Shown: piece after piece, positions 38,904 through 49,578 of the stretch | Layout of the letters: each line of letters starts with the position of its first letter | How positions within the stretch are numbered: position 1 is the first letter of the stretch | NCBI RefSeq assembly: GCF_003144325.1 | Contig: NZ_PENS01000001.1 | Coordinates: 124,001 to 188,000 of the forward strand | Direction of reading: 5' to 3' | From: Proteus terrae | GTDB taxonomy: Bacteria; Pseudomonadota; Gammaproteobacteria; Enterobacterales; Enterobacteriaceae | Length of the DNA stretch: 64,000 nt | Notes under the pieces: model-generated | What the model was told of the DNA's origin: nothing | Databases searched by the model: none | The model's input: only the letters and a program-made list of their open reading frames with translations | Position numbers and translations under genes: made by a program

Positions 38904-40781
38904 TTATTGATAATCTTTATCAAAAATTTCAATTTTAGCGTTATCTTTTAGATCACGTAACATGAGTTGTAACGCTTCTTCGCCCATCTGAGCACGATAG
39001 AGATTAGTCATAAACTCTAGTTGTTCAGATGTTGGTTTGCCATCTGTTACGCTGTCTAATTGAATGAGGACGACTTTAGTACCAGGTACATTAGTCATAC
39101 CATACTCTTTTTTACCTTCAGCAGGTTTTGGCATAGAGAAAATAGCAGTTTGTACTACATCTGTTGCAGATGAATGAACAATGCTTTCTTCACTACCAAA
39201 CGAAATATTAGCAGCTTTAAGTGCTTCTTCGCCTTTGCCTTCTTTCAATGCAGCTAAAAGTTTTTGAGCTTGTGCATTCATTGCTTGTGATGCTTTTTGC
39301 TGTTTAACCAGCATAACAACTTGATCGCGTACTTTATCTAATGGTTGACTTGCTGAGGGCTTATAACCTTCTACACGCACGATAAATGCACTGTCATTAC
39401 CTAACGTCACCATATCTGAATTCATGCCTGTTGGGCCATTTTCATCCACTAATGAACCACCAAAAATTAACTGGGTGAGTTTTTCATTATTTAATGGTGC
39501 AGGAACTGTGTTTTCATCAAACCAATCAGTATTAACAACAGTTACATTGCCCGCTTTAGCGGCAGGCGCTAATGTGTCGTTGTCGTTAGACGCAGCTTGG
39601 CTCACTTTTTGTTGTAATGCGAAGAAATCATCAATTGCTTTATTTTCACGCATTTTAGCCAATAAATCTGTTTTCACTTCATCAAATGGTTTTACAACAG
39701 ATTGTTTAACATCATCAAGGCGGAAAATTGCGTAACCATTGCTGATTTTAACAGGCTTAGAAATTTGGCCTTTTTCTGTCAAACTTGCATTAGCCAGCTC
39801 GGGTAATTCTTGTCCGATAGTTATCCAACCTAAAGAACCATTTTGTTTTTTAGAAAAACTATCAATAGATTTTTCTTTCACTAACGAAACAAAATCAGCG
39901 CCTTTTTTCAGCTCTTCTTCTGCCGCTTTAGCTGCTGCTTCATCTGCTAATACTAAGATGCTGTATTGTTTTTGTCCTGCAGCTGTGAATTCATCAATAT
40001 TACTATCATAGTAAGCCTTCGCTTCTTCATCAGTAATGTTGATGTTATTAAAATCTTTTTGAGCATTTAATTGGATATAGCTAATTTTAAATTGCTCTGG
40101 CGCGATGAACATTTGGCTGTTTTGCTCATAGAACGCTTTCACTTCTTCATCAGAGGCCGTTTCTTTTTCAAGGAATGGCTGAATGTCTAATGATGCTAAG
40201 CGTACATTACGGCTTTGTAGCATTAAGCCTGCAAATTCTTTAACTTCACTATCTAAGGCAAAATCTGTACCTTGAATAGAAAATTTTAATTGCTGGTTGA
40301 TAAGATTTTGACGAATACCTTCTGCAAAGGCATCTGCATCAATATTATTGCCTTTCAATAAATCGACATATTTTTTATTGTCAAATTTGCCGTCAGTTTG
40401 AAAGTAAGGAAGTGCAAAAATAGCATCTCTAATTTGCTGATCACCGGTTGAAATACCCAGATTTTGTGCAAATTGATCAAGTAATGCTTGGTTGATAAGC
40501 ATATCAAGCGCTTGTTGGCGAATAAGTTTCTGACCTTCTTCCGATGAAGCAAGAGCAGCAAAATTTTCCCCCATATCTTGTTGTAATTGAGCTCGACGTT
40601 GCTGATAAGTTTGCTCTAATTGAGAACGGCTAATTTTATATCCGTTAACTTCAGCAGCATCATTAACGCCCGAACTAAAGAGATATCCGCCCACACCAGT
40701 TAGGACGAAGGAGAGGATGATCACAGCTAATAATATCTTTATAAATGGATTATTAGCAGTGGAACGAATGTTGTCCATCAT
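38904..40781 (-). CDS. ppiD: Periplasmic folding chaperone PpiD
   Basis: A 625-residue membrane-anchored periplasmic chaperone that acts at the SecYEG exit. One N-terminal membrane helix (about 13-34: FIKILLAVIILSFVLTGVGG), SurA-like helical arms, and one parvulin domain near 265-360 (KQNGSLGWITIGQ). In E. coli the parvulin domain is inactive as an isomerase. The length is near the E. coli 623. An inverted repeat (40891-40907) lies upstream. Confidence 0.95.
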   Translation of the reverse strand: MMDNIRSTANNPFIKILLAVIILSFVLTGVGGYLFSSGVNDAAEVNGYKISRSQLEQTYQQRRAQLQQDMGENFAALASSEEGQKLIRQQALDMLINQALLDQFAQNLGISTGDQQIRDAIFALPYFQTDGKFDNKKYVDLLKGNNIDADAFAEGIRQNLINQQLKFSIQGTDFALDSEVKEFAGLMLQSRNVRLASLDIQPFLEKETASDEEVKAFYEQNSQMFIAPEQFKISYIQLNAQKDFNNINITDEEAKAYYDSNIDEFTAAGQKQYSILVLADEAAAKAAEEELKKGADFVSLVKEKSIDSFSKKQNGSLGWITIGQELPELANASLTEKGQISKPVKISNGYAIFRLDDVKQSVVKPFDEVKTDLLAKMRENKAIDDFFALQQKVSQAASNDNDTLAPAAKAGNVTVVNTDWFDENTVPAPLNNEKLTQLIFGGSLVDENGPTGMNSDMVTLGNDSAFIVRVEGYKPSASQPLDKVRDQVVMLVKQQKASQAMNAQAQKLLAALKEGKGEEALKAANISFGSEESIVHSSATDVVQTAIFSMPKPAEGKKEYGMTNVPGTKVVLIQLDSVTDGKPTSEQLEFMTNLYRAQMGEEALQLMLRDLKDNAKIEIFDKDYQ

Positions 40782-41142
40782 AACGAGACGAGGCTCCGTT
40801 TGGTGAAATAAAAATTATTTTTATGGGTGTTACACGACTATTTTGAGCACAGCGAAAAGATAATATGCCCATGCTGGCTTAATATCAAAATGTCGCGACA
40901 CGCGACAATCATTAAAAACAGCCAGTCCCGTATTAATGCGCAGTCTTAACACGCACTTTCTATAACTAAGAAAAACTAAACAGCATTATTTGATTCATTG
41001 ATTACGATAACCATTTAACTCATCACTGAATCATTCATTGTTGTCTATTTCAGTTATAGAACAACGCGTCATTCTATCAAATGACTACTTCAGTTTCACG
41101 TCTTATCGCCAGAGAATACAAGGTTTAATCGTGATTTATAAC
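40782..41142. other. Region upstream of ppiD
   Basis: About 360 bases with no gene (part of the 475-base ppiD-hupB gap). It holds the ppiD promoter region and a G+C-rich inverted repeat at 40891-40907 that stands out against the AT-rich background. Confidence 0.5.
40891..40907. repeat. TGTCGCG inverted repeat upstream of ppiD
   Basis: TGTCGCGACACGCGACA consists of 7-bp arms around ACA, about 110 bases upstream of ppiD. It could be an operator or a small hairpin; I do not recognise the regulator. Confidence 0.5.
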
Positions 41143-41179
41143 CTAAAAAAAAGAAAAGCGCATCTCAAAAAGATGCGCT
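41143..41179 (-). terminator. Terminator of hupB
   Basis: AGCGCATCT and AGATGCGCT pair around a five-base loop, followed on the minus strand by TTTTCTTTTTTTT. It ends hupB transcription about 80 bases after the stop. Confidence 0.85.
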
Positions 41180-41257
41180 CCATTTTTTAATTGAGTCGTT
41201 TTCTGTTTATCCATAACGTTAAGCTAATAACACATTGGCAGAAAATAAGTTCAACTA

Positions 41258-41533
41258 TTATTGATTAACTGCGTCTTTTAAGCCTTTACCTGCACGGAAT
41301 GCAGGAACTTTTGCAGCTTCAATTTGGATCTCTTTACCTGTTTGTGGGTTACGGCCTGTACGAGCTGCACGGTCACGTACAGTGAAAGTTCCGAAACCTA
41401 CTAATGCTACATCATCACCTTTTTGTAAAGATTCAGTGATAGAAGCAACCAGAGCATCTACAACACGACCTGCTGCCGCTTTTGAGATATCTGCATTTGC
41501 AGCAATTTTGTCGATCAGTTGAGTTTTATTCAC
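41258..41533 (-). CDS. hupB: DNA-binding protein HU-beta
   Basis: A 91-residue histone-like protein that bends DNA as an HU alpha-beta or beta-beta dimer. [19 protein letters not shown] at the start and [20 protein letters not shown] in the DNA-binding arm are diagnostic. It lies between lon and ppiD, as in E. coli. Confidence 0.98.
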   Translation of the reverse strand: MNKTQLIDKIAANADISKAAAGRVVDALVASITESLQKGDDVALVGFGTFTVRDRAARTGRNPQTGKEIQIEAAKVPAFRAGKGLKDAVNQ

Positions 41534-41674
41534 GCTTTCATCCCCATAATTTTATGCGTTATTTTTCACCATTAATGGCAAATTTTGCAAACGTCGTTAT
41601 ATCAAGCCTTTTTAGATATAGCAAGACCGATAAAACAGCATTTTTAATTAAAATCCCAATTAAATTAGCGACAC

Positions 41675-41718
41675 AAAAAAAGGCTGGCAAGCTTTTATTA
41701 CTTACCCAGCCTTTTTTT
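41675..41718 (-). terminator. Terminator of lon
   Basis: A 13-bp stem (AAAAAAAGGCTGG / CCAGCCTTTTTTT) with an 18-base loop and a T run on the minus strand, 30 bases after the lon stop. Confidence 0.85.
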
Positions 41719-41747
41719 TAGCTATAATTTATGACTAACATCACTCT

Positions 41748-44108
41748 TTAGTGTGATTTATCAGTCACAACTTCCATGCCAAACGGCGAATTTTGCAGGG
41801 CTAGCGATAAAACTTCCTCAATTGTTTTCACTGGGTGAATATCCAGATCAGCAACAATATTTTCAGGAATTTCTTCTAAATCACGTTTATTTTCATCTGG
41901 GATAAGAACTGTCTTAATTCCACCACGATGTGCAGCAAGTAACTTTTCTTTCAGTCCGCCAATTGGCAATACTTGTCCGCGTAACGTAATTTCACCCGTC
42001 ATTGCAACATCCGAACGTACAGGGTTACCTGTTAGGCTTGATACCAATGCAGTACACATTGCGATACCTGCACTTGGACCATCTTTTGGTGTTGCACCTT
42101 CAGGAACGTGTACGTGCATATCACGTTTTTCATAGAAATCGCCATTAATACCAAGTTTATCAGCACGAGCACGAACCACTGTCATTGCCGCTTGAATAGA
42201 CTCTTGCATCACTTCACCTAAAGAGCCAGTGAATGTTAGCTTGCCTTTACCTGGTACACTTGCTGTTTCAATAGTCAGTAGATCACCACCAACTTCTGTC
42301 CATGCAAGTCCTGTTACCATGCCCACTCGGTTTTCAGTATCAGCACGACCATAGTCAACTTTACGAACACCTAAGTAGTCTTTGAGATTATCTTCGTTAA
42401 TCTCAATATGTTTGATTGTGCTATCCATTAACAGTTGTTTTACTGCTTTACGGCATAATTTAGAAATTTCACGTTCTAAACTACGTACACCTGCTTCACG
42501 CGTGTAATAACGAATAATGCCCATAATTGCGCTGTCATGGATTGTCAGCTCACTTGGTTTTAGCGCATTACGTTCAATCTGTTTTGGTAACAAATGTTGC
42601 TTAGCAATATTCAGTTTTTCGTCTTCGGTATAACCAGATAAACGAATAACTTCCATACGATCTAACAATGGTGCTGGTATATTCATGGAGTTAGATGTCG
42701 CCACGAACATAACATCAGACAGATCGTAATCAACCTCCAGATAATGGTCGTTAAATGCGATGTTTTGTTCTGGATCTAACACCTCTAACAGTGCAGAAGC
42801 CGGGTCGCCTCGCATATCTGATGACATCTTATCAATTTCATCTAACAGGAAAAGTGGATTTTTGACGCCAACTTTTGCCATTTTCTGAATTAATTTACCT
42901 GGCATAGAACCAATGTAAGTACGACGGTGACCGCGAATTTCAGCTTCATCACGTACACCACCTAACGCCATACGAACATATTTACGGCCTGTTGCTTTAG
43001 CAATAGATTGACCCAGTGAGGTTTTACCTACACCTGGAGGCCCAACTAAGCACAGAATTGGTCCTTTAATTTTGCTAACGCGAGATTGTACCGCGAGATA
43101 TTCAAGGATACGCTCTTTAACACGTTCTAAGCCGTAATGGTCAGTATCAAGAACTTCTTGTGCTTTCACTAAGTCTTTTTTAACTTTGCTACGGCTATTC
43201 CAAGGAACTTGAACCATCCAATCAATATAACTACGTACAACCGTGGCTTCTGCTGACATTGGCGACATCATTTTTAATTTCTGAAGTTCCGCTTCTGTCT
43301 TCTCTTTTGCCTCTTTTGGCATTTTTGCAGCGTCGATTTTACGTTTCAGCGATTCCATTTCATCAGGTGCATCATCCATCTCACCTAATTCTTTTTGAAT
43401 CGCTTTCATTTGCTCGTTGAGATAATACTCACGCTGACTCTTTTCCATCTGCTTTTTAACGCGGTTACGAATGCGTTTTTCAACTTGTAGCAGATCGATT
43501 TCTGATTCCATCATCGCCATTAAATATTCAAGGCGTTCTGTAACATCAGACATTTCAAGTACAGCTTGCTTATCTTTTAATTTCAGCGGCATATGAGAAG
43601 CAATGGTGTCTGCTAATTTCGCTGATTCTTCGATAGCATGTAATGAGGTTAATACCTCTGGCGGAATTTTTTTATTCAGTTTGATGTAACCTTCAAACTG
43701 ATTAATCGTTGTACGATTTAAGACTTCCTGTTCGCGCTCATCAACTGCTGGCGTTTCAAGGTATTCTGCTTTCGCCTGAAAGTATTCACCATTATCAGAT
43801 AACGTCGTAATTTTGGCACGACGAATACCTTCAACAAGTACTTTCACTGTTCCATCAGGCAGTTTTAGCATCTGTAAAACAGAGGCAACTGTACCAACAG
43901 AAAAAAGATCATTAACACCTGGTTCGTCAGTAGATGCATCTTTCTGCGCAACCAGCATAATTTGTTTGTTGTCGTTCATCGCAGCTTCTAAGCAATGAAT
44001 AGATTTTTCACGACCAACGAACAACGGGATCACCATATGCGGATATACAACGACATCACGTAATGGCAATACAGGTATTTCAATACGTTCTGGACGCTCA
44101 GGATTCAT
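41748..44108 (-). CDS. lon: ATP-dependent protease Lon
   Basis: A 786-residue cytosolic AAA+ protease that degrades damaged and regulatory proteins, including swarming regulators in Proteus. An N-terminal LON domain, Walker [10 protein letters not shown] near 356, Walker [10 protein letters not shown], and the catalytic serine in [11 protein letters not shown] near 680, paired with a lysine in [16 protein letters not shown] heat-shock-like promoter lies about 100 bases upstream. Order clpP-clpX-lon-hupB as in E. coli. Confidence 0.97.
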   Translation of the reverse strand: MNPERPERIEIPVLPLRDVVVYPHMVIPLFVGREKSIHCLEAAMNDNKQIMLVAQKDASTDEPGVNDLFSVGTVASVLQMLKLPDGTVKVLVEGIRRAKITTLSDNGEYFQAKAEYLETPAVDEREQEVLNRTTINQFEGYIKLNKKIPPEVLTSLHAIEESAKLADTIASHMPLKLKDKQAVLEMSDVTERLEYLMAMMESEIDLLQVEKRIRNRVKKQMEKSQREYYLNEQMKAIQKELGEMDDAPDEMESLKRKIDAAKMPKEAKEKTEAELQKLKMMSPMSAEATVVRSYIDWMVQVPWNSRSKVKKDLVKAQEVLDTDHYGLERVKERILEYLAVQSRVSKIKGPILCLVGPPGVGKTSLGQSIAKATGRKYVRMALGGVRDEAEIRGHRRTYIGSMPGKLIQKMAKVGVKNPLFLLDEIDKMSSDMRGDPASALLEVLDPEQNIAFNDHYLEVDYDLSDVMFVATSNSMNIPAPLLDRMEVIRLSGYTEDEKLNIAKQHLLPKQIERNALKPSELTIHDSAIMGIIRYYTREAGVRSLEREISKLCRKAVKQLLMDSTIKHIEINEDNLKDYLGVRKVDYGRADTENRVGMVTGLAWTEVGGDLLTIETASVPGKGKLTFTGSLGEVMQESIQAAMTVVRARADKLGINGDFYEKRDMHVHVPEGATPKDGPSAGIAMCTALVSSLTGNPVRSDVAMTGEITLRGQVLPIGGLKEKLLAAHRGGIKTVLIPDENKRDLEEIPENIVADLDIHPVKTIEEVLSLALQNSPFGMEVVTDKSH

Positions 44109-44199
44109 AGAGCTCTCTCTTCGTTTTTAGCTTAACGCTTTTACAGGTAATTTTATTCGCATGTCACCAAATAAAATTAATTCCACGGATTGTCAAAAT

Positions 44200-44226
44200 A
44201 TATAAGGGCACTTTTCTGACATTCAA
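44200..44226 (-). promoter_or_regulatory. Heat-shock (sigma-32-like) promoter of lon
   Basis: The minus strand has TTGAAT, then 12-13 bases, then CCCTTATAT, close to the sigma-32 consensus CTTGAA-N13-17-CCCCATNT. It is about 100 bases before the ATG, and lon is a known heat-shock gene. Confidence 0.5.
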
Positions 44227-44240
44227 TAGCATTACCCATT

Positions 44241-44275
44241 AAAAAAACAAAATGAGGGAAAATTCCCTCATTTTT
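44241..44275 (-). terminator. Terminator of clpX
   Basis: AAAATGAGGGA and TCCCTCATTTT pair around a short AAAAT-type loop, with A7 on the plus strand giving a T run on the minus. It follows clpX by about 95 bases. Confidence 0.8.
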
Positions 44276-44367
44276 ATTGCGCTGGCGCGCTTTATCTTAA
44301 ATTTCTCTCTTATTTTGAGAGAAAACTAGATAATGTCAGATAAGAGACATTGCCAAATTATGATGCA

Positions 44368-45639
44368 TTATTCACCTGAAGCCTGATTTTCTGGTTGGCT
44401 ATAAATAACCAGTGGCTCAGATTTTCCATTAATAACACCTTCATCAATGACCACTTTTTCTGCATTTTCAAATGAAGGAAGGTCATACATCGTATCAAGT
44501 AATGCTGCTTCAACAATCGAACGTAAACCACGCGCACCTGTTTTACGTACCATAGCTTTTTTCGCAATTGCAGTCAGCGCTTCCTTACGGAATTCTAAAT
44601 CCACACCTTCTAATTTAAATAATGCCTGATATTGCTTAGTCAGTGCATTCTTAGGTTCTTGTAAGATTTGGATTAATGCTTCTTCGTTTAACTCGCCTAG
44701 CGTTGCAACAACAGGTAAACGACCAATAAATTCAGGGATAAGACCAAATTTAATCAGATCTTCTGGCTCAACTTGGGCTAATAATTCACCTTCGCTAGCT
44801 TTCTCTTTTTGGCTTTTAACTTCTGCGCCAAAACCAATACCTGAATGTGTATTTAAACGCTGCGCAACAACTTTATCGAGCCCTGCAAATGCACCACCAC
44901 AGATAAAGAGGATCTTAGAAGTATCTACTTGTAAAAACTCTTGTTGTGGGTGCTTACGTCCACCTTGAGGAGGAACAGAAGCCACAGTGCCTTCAACTAA
45001 TTTCAATAATGCTTGCTGTACACCTTCACCAGACACATCACGAGTGATTGATGGGTTTTCAGATTTACGAGTGATCTTGTCAATTTCATCAATATAAACA
45101 ATACCACGTTGTGCTTTTTGCACATCGTAATCGCATTTTTGTAGCAGTTTTTGAATGATATTTTCAACATCTTCACCCACATAACCCGCTTCTGTCAGCG
45201 TTGTGGCATCTGCCATAGTAAAAGGAACATCAAGGTAGCGTGCTAATGTCTCTGCTAATAACGTTTTACCGCTACCAGTAGGGCCAATCAGCAAAATATT
45301 ACTTTTCCCTAGCTCAACACCATTGGCTTTATCGCCATTACGCAGGCGTTTATAATGGTTATAAACGGCAACAGCCAAAACTTTTTTAGCCAATTCCTGA
45401 CCGATAACATAGTCATCAAGGTGCTTACGGATTTCATGTGGCGTTGGCAATTCACTGCGTTCATGATGAGGTGCCAGTTCTTTTATTTCCTCACGAATGA
45501 TATCAACACAAAGATCGACACATTCATCACAGATATAAACCGACGGACCAGCGATCAATTTTTTCACTTCATGCTGGCTTTTACCGCAGAAAGAGCAATA
45601 CAGAAGCTTCCCTGAGCTATCTTTGCGCTTATCTGTCAT
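44368..45639 (-). CDS. clpX: ClpXP unfoldase subunit ClpX
   Basis: A 423-residue AAA+ hexamer that unfolds substrates for ClpP. N-terminal four-cysteine zinc domain (YCSFCGK ... ICDECVDLC), Walker A GPTGSGKT near 120, pore loop GYVGEDVE, Walker [10 protein letters not shown], and the ClpP-contact IGF loop (HSGIGFG). It follows clpP by about 140 bases. Confidence 0.97.
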   Translation of the reverse strand: MTDKRKDSSGKLLYCSFCGKSQHEVKKLIAGPSVYICDECVDLCVDIIREEIKELAPHHERSELPTPHEIRKHLDDYVIGQELAKKVLAVAVYNHYKRLRNGDKANGVELGKSNILLIGPTGSGKTLLAETLARYLDVPFTMADATTLTEAGYVGEDVENIIQKLLQKCDYDVQKAQRGIVYIDEIDKITRKSENPSITRDVSGEGVQQALLKLVEGTVASVPPQGGRKHPQQEFLQVDTSKILFICGGAFAGLDKVVAQRLNTHSGIGFGAEVKSQKEKASEGELLAQVEPEDLIKFGLIPEFIGRLPVVATLGELNEEALIQILQEPKNALTKQYQALFKLEGVDLEFRKEALTAIAKKAMVRKTGARGLRSIVEAALLDTMYDLPSFENAEKVVIDEGVINGKSEPLVIYSQPENQASGE

Positions 45640-45781
45640 CAGTCAACCTCACTTAGTTATTCCTCTTATCATTTATAAGAAGAAGAAAGTCTTTTTACAT
45701 AAATATTGATAGCCGCTTCCTTTGCATTATTGACCAACAAAGAAAACGTATTAATTCAGTTGCTATTACAACGTGTAATGA

Positions 45782-46405
45782 TTAGCTACGTTGAGTATAG
45801 ACTTTATCCACTAATCCGTATTCTAACGCTTCGTTAGCGGATAAGAAACGATCACGCTCAGTGTCTCTCTCTATTTCTTCAATAGATTTACCTGTATGTT
45901 GAGCCATTAGCTCATTCATACGGGATTTTACTTTCAAAATTTCTTGAGCATGAATTTGAATATCTGTTGCTTGACCTTGGTAACCACCTAACGGTTGGTG
46001 GATCATTACACGAGAGTTAGGTAAGCAAATACGTTTACCTTTCGCACCAGCAGATAGTAAGAAAGCGCCCATTGAACACGCTTGCCCCATACAAATTGTA
46101 CTAACATCTGCTTTGATATACTGCATGGTGTCATAGATAGACATACCCGCAGTAATTACGCCACCTGGTGAGTTGATATACAGGTTGATGTCTTTCTCTG
46201 GGTTTTCTGCTTCTAAAAATAGCATTTGAGCAACGATAAGATTAGCCATGTGATCTTCAACTTGGCCAGTCAGGAAAATAATACGTTCTTTTAATAAACG
46301 TGAGTAAATGTCGTAAGAACGCTCTCCTCGCGAAGTTTGCTCTATAACCATCGGCACCAGAGCCATATTAGGTGCGAATTGTTCCTGTGTGTCGTTAAAT
46401 GACAT
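45782..46405 (-). CDS. clpP: ClpP protease subunit
   Basis: A 207-residue serine protease that forms a 14-mer barrel and works with ClpX and ClpA. The catalytic Ser is in [11 protein letters not shown] near residue 111, the His in MIHQPLGG near 136, and the Asp follows in [10 protein letters not shown] short propeptide is expected. GGAGACAG precedes the start. A heat-shock-like promoter is at 46544-46574. Confidence 0.97.
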   Translation of the reverse strand: MSFNDTQEQFAPNMALVPMVIEQTSRGERSYDIYSRLLKERIIFLTGQVEDHMANLIVAQMLFLEAENPEKDINLYINSPGGVITAGMSIYDTMQYIKADVSTICMGQACSMGAFLLSAGAKGKRICLPNSRVMIHQPLGGYQGQATDIQIHAQEILKVKSRMNELMAQHTGKSIEEIERDTERDRFLSANEALEYGLVDKVYTQRS

Positions 46406-46543
46406 GTCTGTCTCCTATTGCATTCTTATTGGTGCCAATGACAACAATTTTACTTGAGATAATTGATCATGACCATTTCTAATGATCTAATCTCTCACAA
46501 GACATTCAAGGCGCCTCGCGAGGAGTGATAAAGAGAATATAGA

Positions 46544-46574
46544 ATTATCTGGAGATAATCGCTCAAATTTCAAG
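46544..46574 (-). promoter_or_regulatory. Heat-shock (sigma-32-like) promoter of clpP
   Basis: CTTGAAA is a perfect -35 for sigma-32; 13 bases later CTCCAGATA approximates the CCCCATNTA -10. It lies about 145 bases before clpP, just after the tig terminator. Confidence 0.5.
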
Positions 46575-46602
46575 GCAAAATTTGATAAATATATACAAAC
46601 TG

Positions 46603-46634
46603 AAAAAAACCCGTGGTAAAAACCACGGGTTTTT
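46603..46634 (-). terminator. Terminator of tig
   Basis: AAAAACCCGTGG and CCACGGGTTTTT (12 bp) pair around TAAAAA, with a T run on the minus strand, 28 bases after tig. Confidence 0.9.
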
Positions 46635-46662
46635 GCTTAAAACCGATATTCGCGGTTAAGAA

Positions 46663-47967
46663 TTAACCCATTTGAACTTCGTTCATCAGTTCAGTGAAGT
46701 TAGTTTCTTTTTCAGTTACTTTAGCATTTGCTAAGATTTTTTCTACCGCTTGCTCTTCTAATGCAAGATTACGGATGTTGTTCATCAGTTGTTCGTTCTT
46801 GTTGTAGAACTCAACAACTTCTGATGGATCTTCGTAAGCTGAAGCCATTTCGTCGATCAGTGCATTAACACGGTCGTCTTCTGCTTTCAGTTCATTACTA
46901 TTGATCACTTCACCTAACAGTAATCCAACGATTACACGACGTTTAGCTTGTTCTTCAAACAGTTCACGTGGTAATTGCAGAGCTTGTTTCTCGTCGCCAC
47001 CAAAACGTTGAGCAGCTTGACGTTGCAGAACTTCGATTTCGCTGTCAACAGCAGCTGCTGGTACGTCAACTTCGTTTGCTTTAACTAAGCCATCAATAAC
47101 TTGTGATTTAACACGAGTACGGATTGCATTTTTCAGTTCACGTTCCATGTTTTTACGTACTTCAGCACGTAAACCATCAACAGAACCATCAGCAATACCA
47201 AAACGCTTGATGAACTCTTCAGTTAATTCTGGCAGTTCACGCTCTTCAACTTTTTTCAGGTTGATAGCGAATTGTGCTTTTTTACCTTTCAGGTTCTCAG
47301 CGTGGTAATCTTCTGGGAAAGTCACATCAATTGTGAATTCTTCGCCAGCTTTATGACCGATAACACCTTCTTCGAAACCTGGGATCATACGACCTTGACC
47401 CATTGCCAGTACGAAATCTTCAGCTTTTCCACCTTCAAATTCTTCACCGTCAATAGAACCGTTGAAATCAACAGTTACGCGATCCTCTGCTGCAACTTCG
47501 CCATCTTTGTCTTTCCACTCTGCTTGTTGCTTACGCAGTGTTTCTAACATGTTATCAACGTCTTCGTCTTTAACAGTAACGACAGGTTTTACAACTTCAA
47601 TGCTTTCCAGATCTTTCAGTTCGATTTCTGGGAAAACTTCGAATTCTACAGAGTAAACAAAGTCTTCACCTTCTTTGTATTGCTCTGGTTTGTAGTCAGG
47701 CGCGCCAACTGGGTTTACTTTGTTTTCGATAATAGCGTTAATGAAATTACGCTGCATCAGGTCACCCAGAACATCATTCAGTACTGACATACCGTAACGC
47801 TGTTTAACCATTGACATTGGAACGTGACCTTTACGGAAACCATCAATACGAACAGTTTTAGCAGCTTTTTTCAGTTCACTGTCTACAGCAGTTTGGATAT
47901 CAGCGGCTGGTACGGTGATTGTGACACGACGCCCTAGGCCTTGAGTCGTTTCAACAGAAACTTGCAT
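46663..47967 (-). CDS. tig: Trigger factor
   Basis: A 434-residue ribosome-bound chaperone and prolyl isomerase. The N-terminal ribosome-binding signature is [17 protein letters not shown] near residue 43, the FKBP-like domain is near 150-245 ([19 protein letters not shown]), and the C-terminal chaperone arms follow. Upstream of clpP as in other enterobacteria. Confidence 0.97.
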   Translation of the reverse strand: MQVSVETTQGLGRRVTITVPAADIQTAVDSELKKAAKTVRIDGFRKGHVPMSMVKQRYGMSVLNDVLGDLMQRNFINAIIENKVNPVGAPDYKPEQYKEGEDFVYSVEFEVFPEIELKDLESIEVVKPVVTVKDEDVDNMLETLRKQQAEWKDKDGEVAAEDRVTVDFNGSIDGEEFEGGKAEDFVLAMGQGRMIPGFEEGVIGHKAGEEFTIDVTFPEDYHAENLKGKKAQFAINLKKVEERELPELTEEFIKRFGIADGSVDGLRAEVRKNMERELKNAIRTRVKSQVIDGLVKANEVDVPAAAVDSEIEVLQRQAAQRFGGDEKQALQLPRELFEEQAKRRVIVGLLLGEVINSNELKAEDDRVNALIDEMASAYEDPSEVVEFYNKNEQLMNNIRNLALEEQAVEKILANAKVTEKETNFTELMNEVQMG

Positions 47968-48288
47968 CTTGTTACCTCAAAATAAGTTTTAGTGCTCGGT
48001 CTACTTTAAAGGAAACTAACATGATATTGACATATTTAAGTTTATTTTCCTTTCAGAACCGGGGCCGCCACATTTAAAAAAACGAGGATCCCTGATATCA
48101 GAAGCATCCCGAAACCTTACTGAAAATTAGACGCGACATTATAACGATCTAGAGGGGTTGAGTCGAGAAAGAGCCGTTTTATTCCTCAATTTTTTCATAA
48201 AACCGAGCAACTCGCCCCTTTTTTCCTCTATAAAGAACAAAAAATACGCATCTTAAGATCTATTTACTCACGATTAACGATAAGGTTG
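47968..48288. other. Region between bolA and tig
   Basis: About 320 bases between the bolA stop and the tig start. It should hold the tig promoter; I see no gene, no clear terminator for bolA and no strong repeat. Confidence 0.5.
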
Positions 48289-48603
48289 TTAATCTTCTTG
48301 GCTTCCGCCACGACACCCAGGAGAGCGTAATGCTTTATCCTGTTGTTCATTCCATTCGCTCAAAGTAAAGGTGTGCAATGCTAGTGCATGAACACCATTT
48401 TCCATTTCATGAGCTAATGTTTGGTACACATCACGATGGCGTGAAACACTACGTTTTTCATTAAAATCATCACTAACGATAATGACTTTAAAGTGGCTTT
48501 CAGAGCCTTCGGGCACATTATGGCGATGGCTTTCGTTTATTACTTGTAAAAAATGCGGTGAAAAGCGTGAAATCAGCTTATTCTCAATATCATCACGGAT
48601 CAT
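48289..48603 (-). CDS. bolA: Stress morphogene regulator BolA
   Basis: A 104-residue BolA-fold protein; BolA works with the monothiol glutaredoxin GrxD in iron-sulfur handling and affects cell shape and biofilm genes. The signature is HRHNVPEGSESHFKVIIVSD near 28-47, and the RHRDVYQTLAHEM segment carries the conserved His. GGGGCAGAG precedes the start. Confidence 0.95.
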   Translation of the reverse strand: MIRDDIENKLISRFSPHFLQVINESHRHNVPEGSESHFKVIIVSDDFNEKRSVSRHRDVYQTLAHEMENGVHALALHTFTLSEWNEQQDKALRSPGCRGGSQED

Positions 48604-48943
48604 CTCTGCCCCTAATACTCTAGCCTTTATACCATGGCGAATAAAAAATAAGTCAACCAGACTATATTGATTTAGTCTTTATCAATACAAAATGATGAGC
48701 TTATTCTTTTTAATTTTGCTGATGATAATCGCTTATTTTTCATCTTGAGTAAAATCATTGACCGAATATTGTCAAATACATGAGTAAAAACGAGAGTAAT
48801 TTGAAATAAAATCAATTGATAAAATCAGATAATTTCGTTCGTTAAGGGGATATTAGCAACCTATCAGCAATGGTATGATAGGCTAAAGTTTGAAGCCTAT
48901 TCTACTTGTTAACACAACAGATATATTTAACCGAGATTACCTC
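48604..48943. other. Divergent bolA/yajG intergenic region
   Basis: About 340 bases separating bolA from yajG. It holds a likely bolA promoter (48626-48656) and the yajG promoter region; an in-frame extension of yajG to 48890 is AT-rich leader sequence without a ribosome site. Confidence 0.5.
48626..48656 (-). promoter_or_regulatory. Likely bolA promoter
   Basis: TTGACT, a 19-base spacer and TATAAA on the minus strand lie 23-53 bases before the bolA ATG. The elements are good but the spacer is long; E. coli bolA also has a growth-phase (gearbox) promoter, not recognised here. Confidence 0.45.
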
Positions 48944-49522
48944 ATGATTAAAAATTTACTCTGTGCTGTTTTTGCATTAACACTGCTTTCAGGTTGTGCA
49001 ACTCCTAGTAACAAATTATCTATCGAGCCAGTGATGTCAGTTCCTGCGGCGGATCCAACAATGCGCCCTATTTCACTGAATATTTCAAGCCAAGACAAAC
49101 GTGCATCAAAAAACTTAGCGGAAATCAACCGCAACGGTAAATTAGAAGTCCTTGTTCCAACTCGTGATATTGCATTTTTAATGCAAGAAGTTTTACAAAA
49201 ACAAATGACAGCCCGTGGTTTTATGATAGGTTCTCCGGCTTCTGCTGATGTGATTATTGTTATCAATAAACTCAATGCAGATGTTGGTGAAGGAAGTGTT
49301 CGTCATAATATCAGTGCAAAAGCGGATATTTCAATTATCGTCACCTTACCGAATGGCAGTTCTAATACCAAAACATTCCGTACTAGCTACAATGTTCAAG
49401 GTCCATTTGGTGCAACTAATGAGAAAATTGCCGCTGCGATTAACAATGTCTTAAGTGAACTAGTTAACGATATGGCAAAAGACGCTTCAGTCAGTCAATT
49501 TATCAAATCTAACGCCCGTTAA
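48944..49522 (+). CDS. yajG: YajG-family outer-membrane lipoprotein
   Basis: A 192-residue lipoprotein, the same length as E. coli YajG. The lipobox LLSGCA places the lipidated Cys at about residue 18; +2 is Ala, so outer-membrane sorting is expected. The start at 48944 (MIKNLLCAVFALTLLSGC) was chosen because it begins the signal peptide. It is co-linear with ampG 56 bases later. The function is not known. Confidence 0.92.
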   Translation: MIKNLLCAVFALTLLSGCATPSNKLSIEPVMSVPAADPTMRPISLNISSQDKRASKNLAEINRNGKLEVLVPTRDIAFLMQEVLQKQMTARGFMIGSPASADVIIVINKLNADVGEGSVRHNISAKADISIIVTLPNGSSNTKTFRTSYNVQGPFGATNEKIAAAINNVLSELVNDMAKDASVSQFIKSNAR

Positions 49523-49534
49523 TTTTATTAGAAT

Positions 49535-49564
49535 AAACGACCTGTTACTTAAAACAGGTCGTTT
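49535..49564. other. Hairpin between yajG and ampG
   Basis: AAACGACCTGTT and AACAGGTCGTTT form a perfect 12-bp stem with a six-base loop, ending directly before the ampG ribosome site (AAAGGA). With only three T's after the stem, it may act as a partial terminator that lowers ampG output. Confidence 0.6.
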
Positions 49565-49578
49565 AAAGGAATTTTTGC

